In this document: positions 1 through 8,900 of the stretch, piece after piece
Layout of the letters: each line of letters begins with the position of its first letter
How positions within the stretch are numbered: position 1 is the stretch's first letter
From: Desulfosporosinus sp049943955
Lineage (GTDB): Bacteria; Bacillota; Desulfitobacteriia; Desulfitobacteriales; Desulfitobacteriaceae
Direction of reading: 5' to 3'
NCBI RefSeq assembly: GCF_049943955.1
Contig: NZ_JBNFTW010000008.1
Span: 1 to 64,000 of the forward strand
Length of the DNA: 64,000 nucleotides
Position numbers and translations under genes: made by a program
The notes under the pieces: generated by a model
Database searches by the model: none
What the model saw: only the letters and a program-made list of their open reading frames with translations
What the model was told of the DNA's origin: nothing

Positions 1-91
1 TAGCTAAATGATTAAGTGAATCCTCACCACGAAGATATTTTTCAATAGCTACTATCTTTTCTGATCCTGGTATTTTAGATTTACGGGACAT
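1..91 (-). CDS. IS transposase orfA-like helix-turn-helix protein, 5' end only
   Basis: The minus strand opens at an ATG (91-89) behind a strong AAGGAGGAG ribosome site at 99-108 and reads 30 codons to the window edge, starting MSRKSKIPGSEKIVAIEKYL. This looks like the N-terminal helix-turn-helix of small IS3-type orfA transposase subunits, which bind the element ends. The rest lies outside the window, so neither completeness nor the IS family can be judged. The short AT-rich inverted repeat at about 112-137, between it and trpA, may separate the two transcription units. Confidence 0.5.
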   Translation of the reverse strand, partial: MSRKSKIPGSEKIVAIEKYLRGEDSLNHLA

Positions 92-219
92 AAAAAGCTC
101 CTCCTTGCAATAAACAGTTTTATTTTTTAAACTGTCTACCACAAGGGGAGCATATCATTCGAGCTGTTATTTTCTTTTTTTCGATGTTATTCCAGTTGCC
201 AAAACAAATAATATCCCTA

Positions 220-999
220 TTAAACGATATCTCTCACAGCGTCTTTCATACCTCGAACATAGTCATAAATATAAGGGCCGGCCTCTTCCCCGTACTTCTC
301 AACGATTTTGACAATCGCGCTGCCCACAATCACGCCATCCGTAATTTTGGCAATTTCCTCGGCCTGTTTTGGCGTATTGATGCCAAAACCAACCGCTGTG
401 GGAACTGAGCTCGCTTCCCTGATAACACCTATGATCGAGCTTAAGTCTGTTTTAATTTCACTTCTCATGCCTGTGACACCCATGGAAGAGACCACATAAA
501 TAAAACCTGTCGCCTCCGCGGCAATCTGTTTAATGCGTTGTTCCGAAGTGGGGGCGATTAAGGAAATCGCGTCAACTCCAAAACCGGCGGCGATTTCAGT
601 CAGCTCACCTTTTTCTTCATAAGGCAGATCAGGAATAATAATGCCGTCAACCCCGACTTCAGCACAGCGTTGAAAAAAGCGGGAGTACCCATAATTAAAG
701 ACGGGATTTAAATAGGTTAGAAAAACGAGAGGCACCTTAGTCTTTTGGCGGACAGAAACCACCAGATCAAAAATTTTGTCCACGGTTGCTCCGGCTGCAA
801 GGGCCCGAATGTTCGCCTCTTGAATAACCGGTCCCTCAGCAATAGGATCGGAAAAAGGTATACCGATTTCTACTAAATCAGCACCGCCCTGAACCATTGC
901 CAAAATGAATTCTTCACTCTTTTTTAGTGAAGGATCTCCGCCTGTGACAAATCCGATAAAGGCTTTCCCGTTTTTAAAGGCCTCTGCAATATTACTCAT
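220..999 (-). CDS. trpA: Tryptophan synthase alpha subunit
   Basis: Cleaves indole-3-glycerol phosphate to indole and glyceraldehyde-3-phosphate and passes indole to TrpB through the alpha2beta2 tunnel. The 259-residue TIM barrel has the expected length. It carries FVTGGDPS near residue 18 and VEIGIPFSDPIAEGP around residues 43-57, which hold the catalytic Glu and Asp. The C-terminal GVIVGSAIVK phosphate-binding segment is present. It is the last gene of the trp operon and its ATG overlaps the end of trpB by 8 bp, indicating translational coupling. Nothing unusual is seen. Confidence 0.97.
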   Translation of the reverse strand: MSNIAEAFKNGKAFIGFVTGGDPSLKKSEEFILAMVQGGADLVEIGIPFSDPIAEGPVIQEANIRALAAGATVDKIFDLVVSVRQKTKVPLVFLTYLNPVFNYGYSRFFQRCAEVGVDGIIIPDLPYEEKGELTEIAAGFGVDAISLIAPTSEQRIKQIAAEATGFIYVVSSMGVTGMRSEIKTDLSSIIGVIREASSVPTAVGFGINTPKQAEEIAKITDGVIVGSAIVKIVEKYGEEAGPYIYDYVRGMKDAVRDIV

Positions 1000-2176
1000 A
1001 GATACTTACCCCCTTGTAGCGCGCAATCGCGGCAACATCTTTATCTCCTCGTCCTGACAAACAGATGATGATGATTTGATCCTGGCTCAGATTTCCGGCA
1101 ATTTTCTTGGCCTGAGCCACAGCATGAGCACTCTCAATCGCACAAATAATTCCTTCAGTTCTGGCTAGATACTCAAAAGCTTCTACCGCCTCCTCATCAG
1201 TAATAGGGACATATTCCGCCCTGCCTGAATCGTGAAGATTGGCATGTTCCGGCCCTATCCCCGGATAATCGAGACCGGCGGAAATCGAATAGACCGGGGC
1301 AATTTGCCCATATTCATCCTGGCAGAAGTAAGACTTCATACCATGGAAAACCCCCAATTTCCCCTTAGCGATGGTAGCAGCATGCTTCTCCGTATCAATT
1401 CCGTGTCCCGCCGCTTCACAGCCAATTAATTTAACCCCTTCGTCAGCGATGAAATTGTAGAACATCCCCATCGCATTGCTGCCGCCGCCGACACAAGCAA
1501 GCACCACATCGGGAAGTTTGCCCTCAAGTTCCAGAATCTGTTCTCTGGCCTCCTCACTGATCACGCTTTGAAAATCACGGACGATCATGGGGAAGGGATG
1601 AGGACCCATTACGGACCCTAAAACATAATGAGTATCATGAACACGAGCTGTCCACTCACGCATAGTTTCGTTTACGGCATCCTTTAAGGTCATAGTGCCG
1701 CTGGTTACAGCATGAACCTTGGCTCCCAGCAGCTCCATCCGGTAAACGTTAAGTGCTTGCCTATCCGTATCTTCTTTACCCATAAAAATCTCACATTCCA
1801 ATCCCAACAAGGCCGCAGCCGTAGCCGTAGCAACGCCATGCTGTCCTGCCCCTGTTTCGGCGATAACGCGTGTCTTGCCCATCTTCTTAGCCATCAAAGC
1901 CTGCCCTAAAACGTTGTTGATTTTATGGGAACCGGTATGATTCAGGTCTTCACGCTTTAAATAGATTTTGGCCCCCCCTAAGTCTTTGCTCATCTTCTCG
2001 GCATAGTAGAGCAACGAAGGTCTTCCCGCATACTCATTCAGCAGCTTTTTAAGCTCCGCCTTAAACTCGGGGTCATTCTTAAAATGTTCATAAACTTTTT
2101 CCAGATTGATGATTTCATTCATCAGAGTTTCCGGGATATATTGCCCCCCGTGAATGCCGTATCTGCCTTTACTCAT
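992..2176 (-). CDS. trpB: Tryptophan synthase beta subunit
   Basis: PLP enzyme joining indole and serine to give tryptophan. It is 394 residues, normal for TrpB1. The PLP lysine lies in NHTGSHKINN near residue 85; AETGAGQHG follows, and GGGSNAMG binds the PLP phosphate. The N-terminal GRYGIHGGQYIPETLM is typical. It overlaps trpF by 8 bp and trpA by 8 bp, so the distal operon is tightly coupled. It is the canonical TrpA-dependent form, not the TrpB2 type. Confidence 0.97.
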   Translation of the reverse strand: MSKGRYGIHGGQYIPETLMNEIINLEKVYEHFKNDPEFKAELKKLLNEYAGRPSLLYYAEKMSKDLGGAKIYLKREDLNHTGSHKINNVLGQALMAKKMGKTRVIAETGAGQHGVATATAAALLGLECEIFMGKEDTDRQALNVYRMELLGAKVHAVTSGTMTLKDAVNETMREWTARVHDTHYVLGSVMGPHPFPMIVRDFQSVISEEAREQILELEGKLPDVVLACVGGGSNAMGMFYNFIADEGVKLIGCEAAGHGIDTEKHAATIAKGKLGVFHGMKSYFCQDEYGQIAPVYSISAGLDYPGIGPEHANLHDSGRAEYVPITDEEAVEAFEYLARTEGIICAIESAHAVAQAKKIAGNLSQDQIIIICLSGRGDKDVAAIARYKGVSIYE

Positions 2177-2765
2177 ATCGCATTCTCCTAACTATTTCTA
2201 AAATTTTAGCCTTGTCTTTCTTCCCATCCGTCTCCACTCCGCTGCTGAGATCAACGGCATAAGGCTTTACTGCTCTGATTGCCTGATCAATATTATCTGC
2301 CTTCAGCCCCCCGGCCAAGAAAAAGGGTATCTTCACTCTTCCGACCAAACTCCAGTCAAAAGTCTGACCGGTCCCGCCTGCTCCGTGATCAAGGAGTAAA
2401 AAGTCGGCCGCGCTGTCCTGCATCGCCTCAATATCAGCGTGTGCTTTCACCTGAATCGCCTTAATTATCGGTTTATCAGTCAAAGTTTTTAGTTCCCGGA
2501 TATAGATTTCACCTTCGTTCCCATGGAGCTGAGCCATTTCAATAATATTACTATTCAAAAGATCAGCGATCTTGGTTAACGATTCATTAACAAAGACACC
2601 CACTGGTGTGATTTCCGGACTTAGTTTCGGCCGCACGGTCTTTGCCCATTCCACAGTTACCTGTCGGCGGCTCTTGGCAAAAACAAAACCGATAAAATCT
2701 GGTTTAGCCTCATTGACAAAGTCAATATCACAGTTTTGAAAGAGTCCGCAGATTTTAATTTTCAT
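2169..2765 (-). CDS. trpF: Phosphoribosylanthranilate isomerase
   Basis: Amadori isomerase converting N-(5-phosphoribosyl)anthranilate to CdRP. The 198-residue TIM barrel begins MKIKICGL, with the catalytic Cys in KICG. It has DFIGFVFAKSRRQV and the C-terminal VDLSSGVE with the catalytic Asp. TrpF is a stand-alone protein here, not fused to TrpC as in enterobacteria. It starts 3 bp after trpC stops and overlaps trpB by 8 bp. Confidence 0.95.
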   Translation of the reverse strand: MKIKICGLFQNCDIDFVNEAKPDFIGFVFAKSRRQVTVEWAKTVRPKLSPEITPVGVFVNESLTKIADLLNSNIIEMAQLHGNEGEIYIRELKTLTDKPIIKAIQVKAHADIEAMQDSAADFLLLDHGAGGTGQTFDWSLVGRVKIPFFLAGGLKADNIDQAIRAVKPYAVDLSSGVETDGKKDKAKILEIVRRMRYE

Positions 2766-2768
2766 GGC

Positions 2769-3551
2769 TTAATCGTCCCCCCGAAGCAGTGCAAGCTCTT
2801 CTTTTTTATGCCGGCTGCGCATCAAGGTTTCCCCGATCAGAACGGCGTCGGTCTTATTAGCCTTTAAGACAGCCACATCCTCCGGCAATCTAATGCCGCT
2901 TTCCGAGACAAAGAGAATGTCTTTAGGGACTAATGCACGCAGCCTGATGCTGGTGTTCAGATCAACTTCAAAGGTTTTAAGGTTACGGTTATTGACTCCG
3001 ATCACCCTGGCCCCGGCTTGCAAAGCCGAGCTGACCTCCTCTTCGGTATGGGCTTCCACAAGGGCACTTAAACCCAAACTACGAGCAATTTCCAAATAGT
3101 TTTTAAGAGTATCCGTATCCAACAAAGCGCAGATGAGCAGGATAGCAGAGGCTCCAATGATCTTGGCTTCGTATATTTGATAGCTGTCGACAATGAAATC
3201 TTTGCGCAGGAGCGGAAGCTTTACTTCTTGGCGGATCTCCGTGAGGTAGCGGTCTTGGCCTTGAAACCAATAGGGCTCTGTTAGTACAGAAATCGCTGCG
3301 GCACCTGCCGACTCATAGTCCTTAGCAATTTGTAAATAAGGAAAATCTTGAGCAATAATCCCCTTAGACGGTGAAGCCCTTTTTACCTCGCAGATAAAGG
3401 ATAGTCCCTCAGCTCTGAGAGCCTCTTCAAAGGGAAAGCCTGTCTCAGGATCTAAGGCCTTGGCTTCTGAAATTACTTGCGCTGCCGCTTTTTCTCGTTT
3501 CAGTTCAGCGACTCGCTCCACAGTTCGCTGCGCTATTTTCTCTAAAATCAA
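2769..3551 (-). CDS. trpC: Indole-3-glycerol phosphate synthase
   Basis: Closes the indole ring of CdRP by decarboxylating cyclisation. The 260-residue TIM barrel shows FICEVKRASPSKG with the catalytic Lys, LLRKDFIVD, the VEAHTEEEV strand with the catalytic Glu, and GVNNRNLKTFEVD. The C-terminal VLIGETLMRS is the phosphate site. It overlaps trpD by 4 bp and leads directly into trpF. Confidence 0.96.
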   Translation of the reverse strand: MILEKIAQRTVERVAELKREKAAAQVISEAKALDPETGFPFEEALRAEGLSFICEVKRASPSKGIIAQDFPYLQIAKDYESAGAAAISVLTEPYWFQGQDRYLTEIRQEVKLPLLRKDFIVDSYQIYEAKIIGASAILLICALLDTDTLKNYLEIARSLGLSALVEAHTEEEVSSALQAGARVIGVNNRNLKTFEVDLNTSIRLRALVPKDILFVSESGIRLPEDVAVLKANKTDAVLIGETLMRSRHKKEELALLRGDD

Positions 3552-4570
3552 TGTCCCAGCACCTCATTGGAGAGTCTGGCAAATTCTTCAAGCTTTCTGA
3601 GAGCTGCGCCACTGTCGATAAGGTCTTGGGCAAGAGGGACAGCATCCTGAATCGTCGCAGCCTTGTCAGCCAAGTACAAACAGAGAGCAACATTGAGAAT
3701 GACAACATCACGTTTGGCCCCCCGCTCAGAACCGTTTAAAATACTACGGGTTATCTGGGCATTCTCTTCAGCATTCCCTCCAATAAGCTCCTCCAAATTA
3801 CAATAATCAAATCCTAATTCCTGAGGGTCCAGATAATAACTTTTAAGATCGCCATCCTCTATTTCACAGACCTTTGTTCTCGTTGTAAGTGTTGCTTCAT
3901 CCAAGCCATCACAACCGTGAACCACCATGCCGCGCTTGACGCCGAGATTAGAAAGCACCCTTGCCAAGGGTTCGACAAGTTTTTCGTCATAGACACCCAT
4001 CAACTGCCGCTTTGCCCCCGCAGGATTAGCAAGCGGACCAAGAATATTGAAGATCGTGCGGACACCCATCTCACGCCGTACAGGAGCACAGTGTTTCATC
4101 GAGCTATGGTAGGTTTGGGCAAACATAAAACATAAATTAATGGTTTCTAAAATTTTGCGGCTCTGCTCAGCAGAAATAGCGATATTAATACCCAACTTTT
4201 CTAATACATCGGCTGCTCCGCTTTTACTTGACACACTGCGGTTACCGTGCTTGGCTACAGGGACTCCCGCGGCAGCAACAACAAAGGCCGTCGTTGTGGA
4301 AATATTAAAGGTCCCAGCCTCGTCGCCGCCGGTGCCAACAATATCCATAACATCATGAACCTGATCAAGGTGCAGGGCTTTTTCACGCATGGCCAGGGCA
4401 CTGGCGGTAATTTCATCAATACTTTCGCCCTTCATCCTCAGAGCGGCGAGAAAAGCACCCATTTGGGCATGGGTGGCACTCCCGTCCATCATTTCCCCCA
4501 TAACCGTCTTGGCCGTCTCAAAGTCCAGGTCTTCACCTTTAATGACCTTGTATATTGCTTCGGTTATCAT
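3548..4570 (-). CDS. trpD: Anthranilate phosphoribosyltransferase
   Basis: Transfers phosphoribose from PRPP to anthranilate. It is 340 residues, the usual stand-alone length. The PRPP loop GTGGDEAGTFNIST lies near residues 80-93. KHGNRSVSSKSGAADVLE and the anthranilate-site segment HHSSMKHCAPVRRE-like HSSMKHCAPVRREMG are all present. It overlaps trpG by 32 bp and trpC by 4 bp, consistent with one polycistronic message. Confidence 0.96.
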   Translation of the reverse strand: MITEAIYKVIKGEDLDFETAKTVMGEMMDGSATHAQMGAFLAALRMKGESIDEITASALAMREKALHLDQVHDVMDIVGTGGDEAGTFNISTTTAFVVAAAGVPVAKHGNRSVSSKSGAADVLEKLGINIAISAEQSRKILETINLCFMFAQTYHSSMKHCAPVRREMGVRTIFNILGPLANPAGAKRQLMGVYDEKLVEPLARVLSNLGVKRGMVVHGCDGLDEATLTTRTKVCEIEDGDLKSYYLDPQELGFDYCNLEELIGGNAEENAQITRSILNGSERGAKRDVVILNVALCLYLADKAATIQDAVPLAQDLIDSGAALRKLEEFARLSNEVLGH

Positions 4571-5141
4571 GCTTATTCCCCCTCAAAAAATTTTCCATAA
4601 TGGTTTTCCCCTGTGGTGTGAGGATCGATTCCGGATGAAACTGAACACCATAGACCTTGTAATCCTTGTGTTTAACGGCCATTATTTCCCCGTCATCCGT
4701 ACGGGCAATGACCTTTAGTTCCTGGGGAATGGTTTCTTCCAGAGCGGCCAGAGAATGATAGCGCGCTCCTGCGATCGTTTCCGGCAGGCCTTGAAAAAGC
4801 GAACAATCCGTATCTATTTTTATTGCTGACTGTTTGCCGTGCATTAGCTGTCGAGCATAGGACACCGTGGCCCCGAAGGCTTCGCAGATTGACTGATGGC
4901 CCAGGCAAACCCCGAAGACGGGGATTTTGCCTGCGAAATATCTGGAAGTCTCAATACAAACGCCGGCGTCCGCCGGTTTACCCGGCCCGGGAGAGAGAAT
5001 AATTGCTTCGGGTTCCAAAGCCTCGATTCCCGGTACGCTTAGTTCATCGTTGCGAATGACCTTAATATCAGGATTGATGGAACCAATAAGTTGATAGAGG
5101 TTATAGGAAAAACTATCATAATTATCGATTAAGAGAATCAT
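4539..5141 (-). CDS. trpG: Anthranilate synthase component II (glutamine amidotransferase)
   Basis: Class I glutaminase supplying ammonia to TrpE. The 200-residue protein has the PGPGKP oxyanion region, the nucleophile Cys79 in GVCLGHQS, and the His-Glu pair in GVQFHPES near the C-terminus. Proteins of this family can also serve PabB; the trp operon position and the 1-bp overlap with trpE (TGATG) favour the anthranilate role, though dual use cannot be excluded from sequence. Confidence 0.95.
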   Translation of the reverse strand: MILLIDNYDSFSYNLYQLIGSINPDIKVIRNDELSVPGIEALEPEAIILSPGPGKPADAGVCIETSRYFAGKIPVFGVCLGHQSICEAFGATVSYARQLMHGKQSAIKIDTDCSLFQGLPETIAGARYHSLAALEETIPQELKVIARTDDGEIMAVKHKDYKVYGVQFHPESILTPQGKTIMENFLRGNKHDNRSNIQGH

Positions 5142-6610
5142 CAGTCGATAACCTCCTCAGACATTTTAAGAGCTTTCATGACAGCTTGGGCTTTGTTGAG
5201 GCATTCTTGATATTCCTTTTCCGGCACACTGTCGGCAACAATGCCGGCTCCGGAACGGACAAAGATCTTGCCGTTCTTTTTAAAGACAATGCGGATGGCA
5301 ATACAGGTATCTAAGTTGCCGGTAAAATCGATATAGCCAATGGCTCCCCCGTAGATGCCGCGCTTATTATTTTCAAGTTCATTGATAATCTCACAGGCTC
5401 TGATTTTAGGTGCCCCAGAAAGCGTGCCGGCCGGCAGTACAGCATCAACAGCATCTAAAGCCTTTTTATCCTCTCTTATTTCCCCTTTAACCGTCGATCC
5501 GAGGTGCATAACATGTGAGAAACGCTCGATCGACTGATATTTTTCAACCTTAACGGTGCCAAATTTGCTGATTCTGCCCAAGTCGTTTCTGCCCAAATCC
5601 ACCAGCATATTATGCTCGGCCAATTCTTTAGGATCGGAGAGCAAATCCTTTTCGTTCTGAATGTCCTCCTCAGCGTTTTTTCCTCTTGGTTTAGTTCCTG
5701 CCAAAGGAAACGTAAATAGTGTTCCATTTTGAAGTTTAACTAAGGTTTCCGGAGAAGCGCCGGCGATTTCCAAATCATTGCTGGAGATATAAAACATATA
5801 GGGAGATGGGTTTAAGGTTCTCAGCACACGATAAGCATTAAGAAGGCTGCCTGCAAAATCTGCTTCGAAACGATTTGAGAGCACGACTTGAAAGATATCC
5901 CCTTCATGGATATAATGCTTGCCTTTGTTTACCATCTCGCAATATTCATTTTCCTTAAACAACGGGCGAAATTCGGAAGTGACTTTACCAGGTTGAGTTT
6001 CTCGATAGACCCCGTGTTTAATGAGATTAGCCATGGCTTCGATTTCCTTGACAGCCTTGCTATAATTTGAAGCAAGTTTATCCGTTCTTACATTGGCGAT
6101 CAGAATTATTTTTTGTTTCAAGTTATCAAAAGCAATGACCTTGTCAAAGAGCATTAAATCTACATCTTTAAAGCCTTCCTGATCTTCCGCATCCAGTTTG
6201 AGGGAAGGTTCATTGTATTTGATATAATCATAAGAAAAATACCCTACCAAGCCGCCGGTAAAAGGCGGCAAGTACTCAAGCCGCGGGCTTTTATTGTCGT
6301 CAAGGATCTGTTGAATATACTCTCGGGGATGTTCTGTGGTCTGAGAACTGATTTTCGATAATGATTTGGTAGTAATCGTTCCGTTTGTACAGGTTACTTC
6401 CAGTTTGGGATCAAAACCTAAAAAGGTGTAACGTCCCCACGTTTCGGCGCTTTGAAGACTTTCCAGCAAAAAACAGTGACTGCTGACGCCTTTCAGGATT
6501 TTCAGCACTTCGATGGGAGTCCTGATATCCGAGTATATTTCACGGCTAACGGGAATCAGGTTGTAACCTGCTGCAATTTCTCTGGCTTCATCTAAGCTTG
6601 GTCTGTACAT
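5141..6610 (-). CDS. trpE: Anthranilate synthase component I
   Basis: Converts chorismate and ammonia to anthranilate. The 489-residue protein carries the feedback-site motif LLES within CFLLESLQSAETWGRYTF near residue 47. It also carries the chorismate-binding core: PSPYMFYI, GASPETLV, PLAGTKPRG, DLGRNDLGRI, GTLSGAPKIRA and GGAIGYIDF. It is the first gene of the operon, 60 bp downstream of the T-box terminator, so its expression responds to charging of tRNA-Trp. The retained LLES implies allosteric inhibition by tryptophan as well. Confidence 0.97.
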   Translation of the reverse strand: MYRPSLDEAREIAAGYNLIPVSREIYSDIRTPIEVLKILKGVSSHCFLLESLQSAETWGRYTFLGFDPKLEVTCTNGTITTKSLSKISSQTTEHPREYIQQILDDNKSPRLEYLPPFTGGLVGYFSYDYIKYNEPSLKLDAEDQEGFKDVDLMLFDKVIAFDNLKQKIILIANVRTDKLASNYSKAVKEIEAMANLIKHGVYRETQPGKVTSEFRPLFKENEYCEMVNKGKHYIHEGDIFQVVLSNRFEADFAGSLLNAYRVLRTLNPSPYMFYISSNDLEIAGASPETLVKLQNGTLFTFPLAGTKPRGKNAEEDIQNEKDLLSDPKELAEHNMLVDLGRNDLGRISKFGTVKVEKYQSIERFSHVMHLGSTVKGEIREDKKALDAVDAVLPAGTLSGAPKIRACEIINELENNKRGIYGGAIGYIDFTGNLDTCIAIRIVFKKNGKIFVRSGAGIVADSVPEKEYQECLNKAQAVMKALKMSEEVID

Positions 6611-6670
6611 AATTACCTCCTTTGAACATGCTCTTCGTTCATGGACGGGAGGACCTTATCTTTAAACGTC

Positions 6671-6706
6671 AAAAAACCCGTCCAATGACTATAGTCAAGG
6701 ACGGGT
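6671..6706 (-). terminator. T-box regulated terminator
   Basis: Inverted arms ACCCGTCC and GGACGGGT enclose a short loop and run into six T residues on the minus strand. The upstream arm overlaps the region that would pair in the T-box antiterminator. Confidence 0.88.
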
Positions 6707-6962
6707 TGAATTCAATACAATACCCGCGGTGCCACCTTGCTTCACGGAAAAAAATTCCGCACGCTTAACAGAATACCATCATATTCCTGGCAACTGACGT
6801 ATGCCTTCACGTCGCGAAATACTTGGCTAAAGCCTTTGATCGCGCCCTCGGTGGTCCATTTAACAATCTGCGTTCTGCCGATTCACAGCAACTCCGGCTC
6901 TCTGAAAGTGCACGATTTGTTTTTATCTCCACTTCAACGGTTTAGGGTGAGTTATTTAATTA
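6671..6962 (-). promoter_or_regulatory. T-box leader of the trp operon (tRNA-Trp sensing)
   Basis: The minus strand carries the T-box core AGGTGGCACCGCGG at 6737-6724, followed by a terminator with a U-run. Upstream, stem I material includes AGAGAGCCGGAGTTGCTGTGAATCGGC and a candidate specifier UGG (6858-6856) in AAATGGACCACC. UGG is the Trp codon, which agrees with the trpE gene downstream. Uncharged tRNA-Trp would stabilise the antiterminator and allow transcription. Confidence 0.93.
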
Positions 6963-6968
6963 CTATGT

Positions 6969-6997
6969 ATCATACTCATCTTGTTTGGATTTGTCAA
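6969..6997 (-). promoter_or_regulatory. Sigma-A-type promoter of the trp operon
   Basis: On the minus strand TTGACA (6997-6992) is followed after 17 bp by TATGAT (6974-6969), a near-consensus housekeeping promoter placed just upstream of the T-box. The expected start site is around 6962. Confidence 0.75.
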
Positions 6998-7143
6998 CCG
7001 CAAATCAACAAGAATTTTACAGAATTTCTCGGGTTTTTTCGCGCAAATTTTCAACGTCATGAACATCTGCTGGACATGCTGAATAGCATGTATTAGGAAT
7101 TCTCTTGCAATTAAGATTAGCACAAAATAAAGGAGTGAGCTAT

Positions 7144-7260
7144 ATGATTATAACGGCATTGATTATTATAATTGTCCTGTTGTCAATAATCATCTGGGAA
7201 CTGTGGGTATTACGCAAACTATTGAGACCTCATGTTCCACCACAACCTTTCCATTTTTAG
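7144..7260 (+). CDS. Small single-pass membrane protein (38 aa)
   Basis: ATG at 7144 sits behind AAAGGAGTGAG (about 7129-7139) and opens a 38-codon frame. Its first half (ITALIIIIVLLSIIIW) is a clear transmembrane helix, followed by a basic and proline-rich tail ending PPQPFHF. A strong intrinsic terminator follows directly. Good ribosome site, hydrophobic helix and terminator together support a real gene. No family is recognised; small membrane proteins of this sort often modulate a larger complex, but there is no partner evidence here. Confidence 0.6.
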   Translation: MIITALIIIIVLLSIIIWELWVLRKLLRPHVPPQPFHF

Positions 7261-7263
7261 ACG

Positions 7264-7299
7264 GCCCGGCCTAGGTGCAAAGCCTAGGCCTTTTCTTTT
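7264..7299 (+). terminator. Intrinsic terminator after the 38-aa gene
   Basis: Perfect arms GGCCTAGG (7268-7275) and CCTAGGCC (7283-7290) are followed by a T-rich run on the plus strand. Confidence 0.8.
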
Positions 7300-7331
7300 T
7301 CACCTATTCTTTCAGCAGATGTAACTTCCAA

Positions 7332-7658
7332 TCAATGACCTATTTTTGCTAATGTTTGTTTACCATAATCTATGCTTTGGTTTAGTGCATTTTGAAAATT
7401 TGTTTGGGCTTGCTTATAATTAATCGTTTTAAGTTTTTGAGTAATATTACCCAGTCCGCTTTGTACTGTGGTTTGTAATTTGGTTGTTGTAAGGTTTTTC
7501 GATGGTGTTCCCTGGGTCATATTCAGAAGTAGAACTATGATCGAAGCTAATACTGCCAACAATACTATTCCTCTAACAATAAAACGTATAAATTTAACAA
7601 CTATAAGTACTCCAACAATAGCTGTTATAATCAGGATCATATTTGTCGCCATCGTCAT
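7332..7658 (-). CDS. Small membrane-anchored hypothetical protein
   Basis: A 108-residue protein with two closely spaced hydrophobic stretches at about residues 5-50 (ILIITAIVGVLIVVKFI and IVLLAVLASIIVLLL). A hydrophilic Gln/Thr/Lys-rich tail predicted to lie on one face of the membrane follows. No family is recognised. It stands between a convergent small gene and nudC and may share the nudC transcript, 88 bp downstream. A GGAGGATGACG segment precedes the first ATG and supports the start. Confidence 0.55.
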   Translation of the reverse strand: MTMATNMILIITAIVGVLIVVKFIRFIVRGIVLLAVLASIIVLLLNMTQGTPSKNLTTTKLQTTVQSGLGNITQKLKTINYKQAQTNFQNALNQSIDYGKQTLAKIGH

Positions 7659-7746
7659 CCTCCAAAATACAGATGTTCTTTAATATAGCTAATTGTTTTT
7701 TCCATATTATACATTAAAAATTAATACTTTACCGTTATCAGTTTCC

Positions 7747-8574
7747 TTAAGATCCAACCTTCTTATCTTGACTTTCAACAAACCAATCAATTAATCGCCG
7801 GGCTATGCTTCCCGTCTTTGGTATTAGAGGCAGTTTTTCCGAAGTAAACCATCCGGCATCGATGATTTCTTTATTATCAATGTTTATATCCCCGCTCGCA
7901 TATTCAGCAGTAAAACCCACCATTATTGAATCAGGGAAGGGCCAAGGCTGACTGCCAAAATACTTGATATTTTTAACCTTAATGCCGACTTCTTCTCCTA
8001 CTTCCCGTTGCACACACTCCTCAAAGGTTTCTCCCGGCTCCACAAACCCTGCCAAAACACTATAGAAACCGCCTTGAAAGCGGCTCCCCTTGGCCAATAA
8101 AATTTCATGTTCTTTGATAATCGCTACAATAATTGCCGGAGAAATTCGCGGATAATTGACAAAACCACATGCAGGACAGATTTTAGCTCTTTCATCGTGC
8201 TTATACTCTGTTTGACCTCCGCAGCGGCTGCAGAATTGATGGGTATGATCCCAGAACAATAGCTGGGAAGCTTTTCCCGCCAAAAAAAATAATTCATCCG
8301 GAATTTCACCCAGTAACTGCCTAAGATTTATACATGTCATCTCCTCCGGTACAACCGTCTCCTGACTGAGCTCCGCAACATTAAGCAACTGCCCGTCTAT
8401 TCCTTCAATTTGTTGGCTTTGAATTAAACAGCTTTTTAATTTATAGGACTCAATTTCTGAAGATGTAAATTGCAGTTTCCTATTTAGGGTAACAATTTTG
8501 TTCCCTTTAAATAATAACCAAGGGGCTGTTAAGTTTTTATCCGGTTTGGAGAAATATCCAGCTTCAAAATGCAC
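7747..8574 (-). CDS. nudC: NADH/NAD-capped RNA pyrophosphatase
   Basis: Hydrolyses NAD(H), and in characterised members also NAD-capped RNA 5' ends. The 275-residue protein has the NudC order: a variable N-terminal domain, a zinc ribbon CSRCGG...CPACG at about residues 115-136, and the Nudix box GX5EX7REVGEEVGI around residues 175-197. The SQPWPFPDSIMVGF segment matches the SQPWPFPxS signature of the NudC subfamily. It is probably cytosolic and monocistronic or linked to the small gene downstream. Confidence 0.93.
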   Translation of the reverse strand: MHFEAGYFSKPDKNLTAPWLLFKGNKIVTLNRKLQFTSSEIESYKLKSCLIQSQQIEGIDGQLLNVAELSQETVVPEEMTCINLRQLLGEIPDELFFLAGKASQLLFWDHTHQFCSRCGGQTEYKHDERAKICPACGFVNYPRISPAIIVAIIKEHEILLAKGSRFQGGFYSVLAGFVEPGETFEECVQREVGEEVGIKVKNIKYFGSQPWPFPDSIMVGFTAEYASGDINIDNKEIIDAGWFTSEKLPLIPKTGSIARRLIDWFVESQDKKVGS

Positions 8575-8689
8575 TTGCCATCCTCTTTTCTTTGCACGAT
8601 TTCATTTCATTACATCAATCTTTCGTTAGCTATCTTAATAGCTTAGCATTATCATTTTTCTGCTTTACAAGCCTTAAGTATTTTGGTGA

Positions 8690-8900
8690 ACATGCTCCCA
8701 CCACTTACGTTCTGCGAACGTTGAAGTGGGGGCTTCTTGGTCAATACTACTAACGTAGCAAGTTGTCCCAAGCTCAAAGGGTGTGACCCACCCCACAGAA
8801 TACCCTATTTATAAGGCAAGGTTGAGAAGATTCTTACTGGCGTTGACATCCCTGTCGTGGTGAGTGCCACACGAGGGGCAATCCCACTCTCGTAGCTGGA
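8690..8900 (-). ncRNA. Predicted omega/reRNA at the right end of the tnpB element
   Basis: TnpB guide RNAs overlap the tnpB 3' end and run to the element's right end. Here the stretch from the last tnpB codons through the GC-rich GGGGTGGGTCACACCC segment and the terminal hairpin near 8697-8731 is in the right place and orientation. The guide would be read from flanking DNA below 8685. This is placement by analogy, with no covariance support. Confidence 0.4.

Noticed and set aside
6737..7096. A 119-codon plus-strand frame upstream of trpE
   Set aside because: It runs antisense through the T-box leader and promoter of the trp operon and has no coding features.
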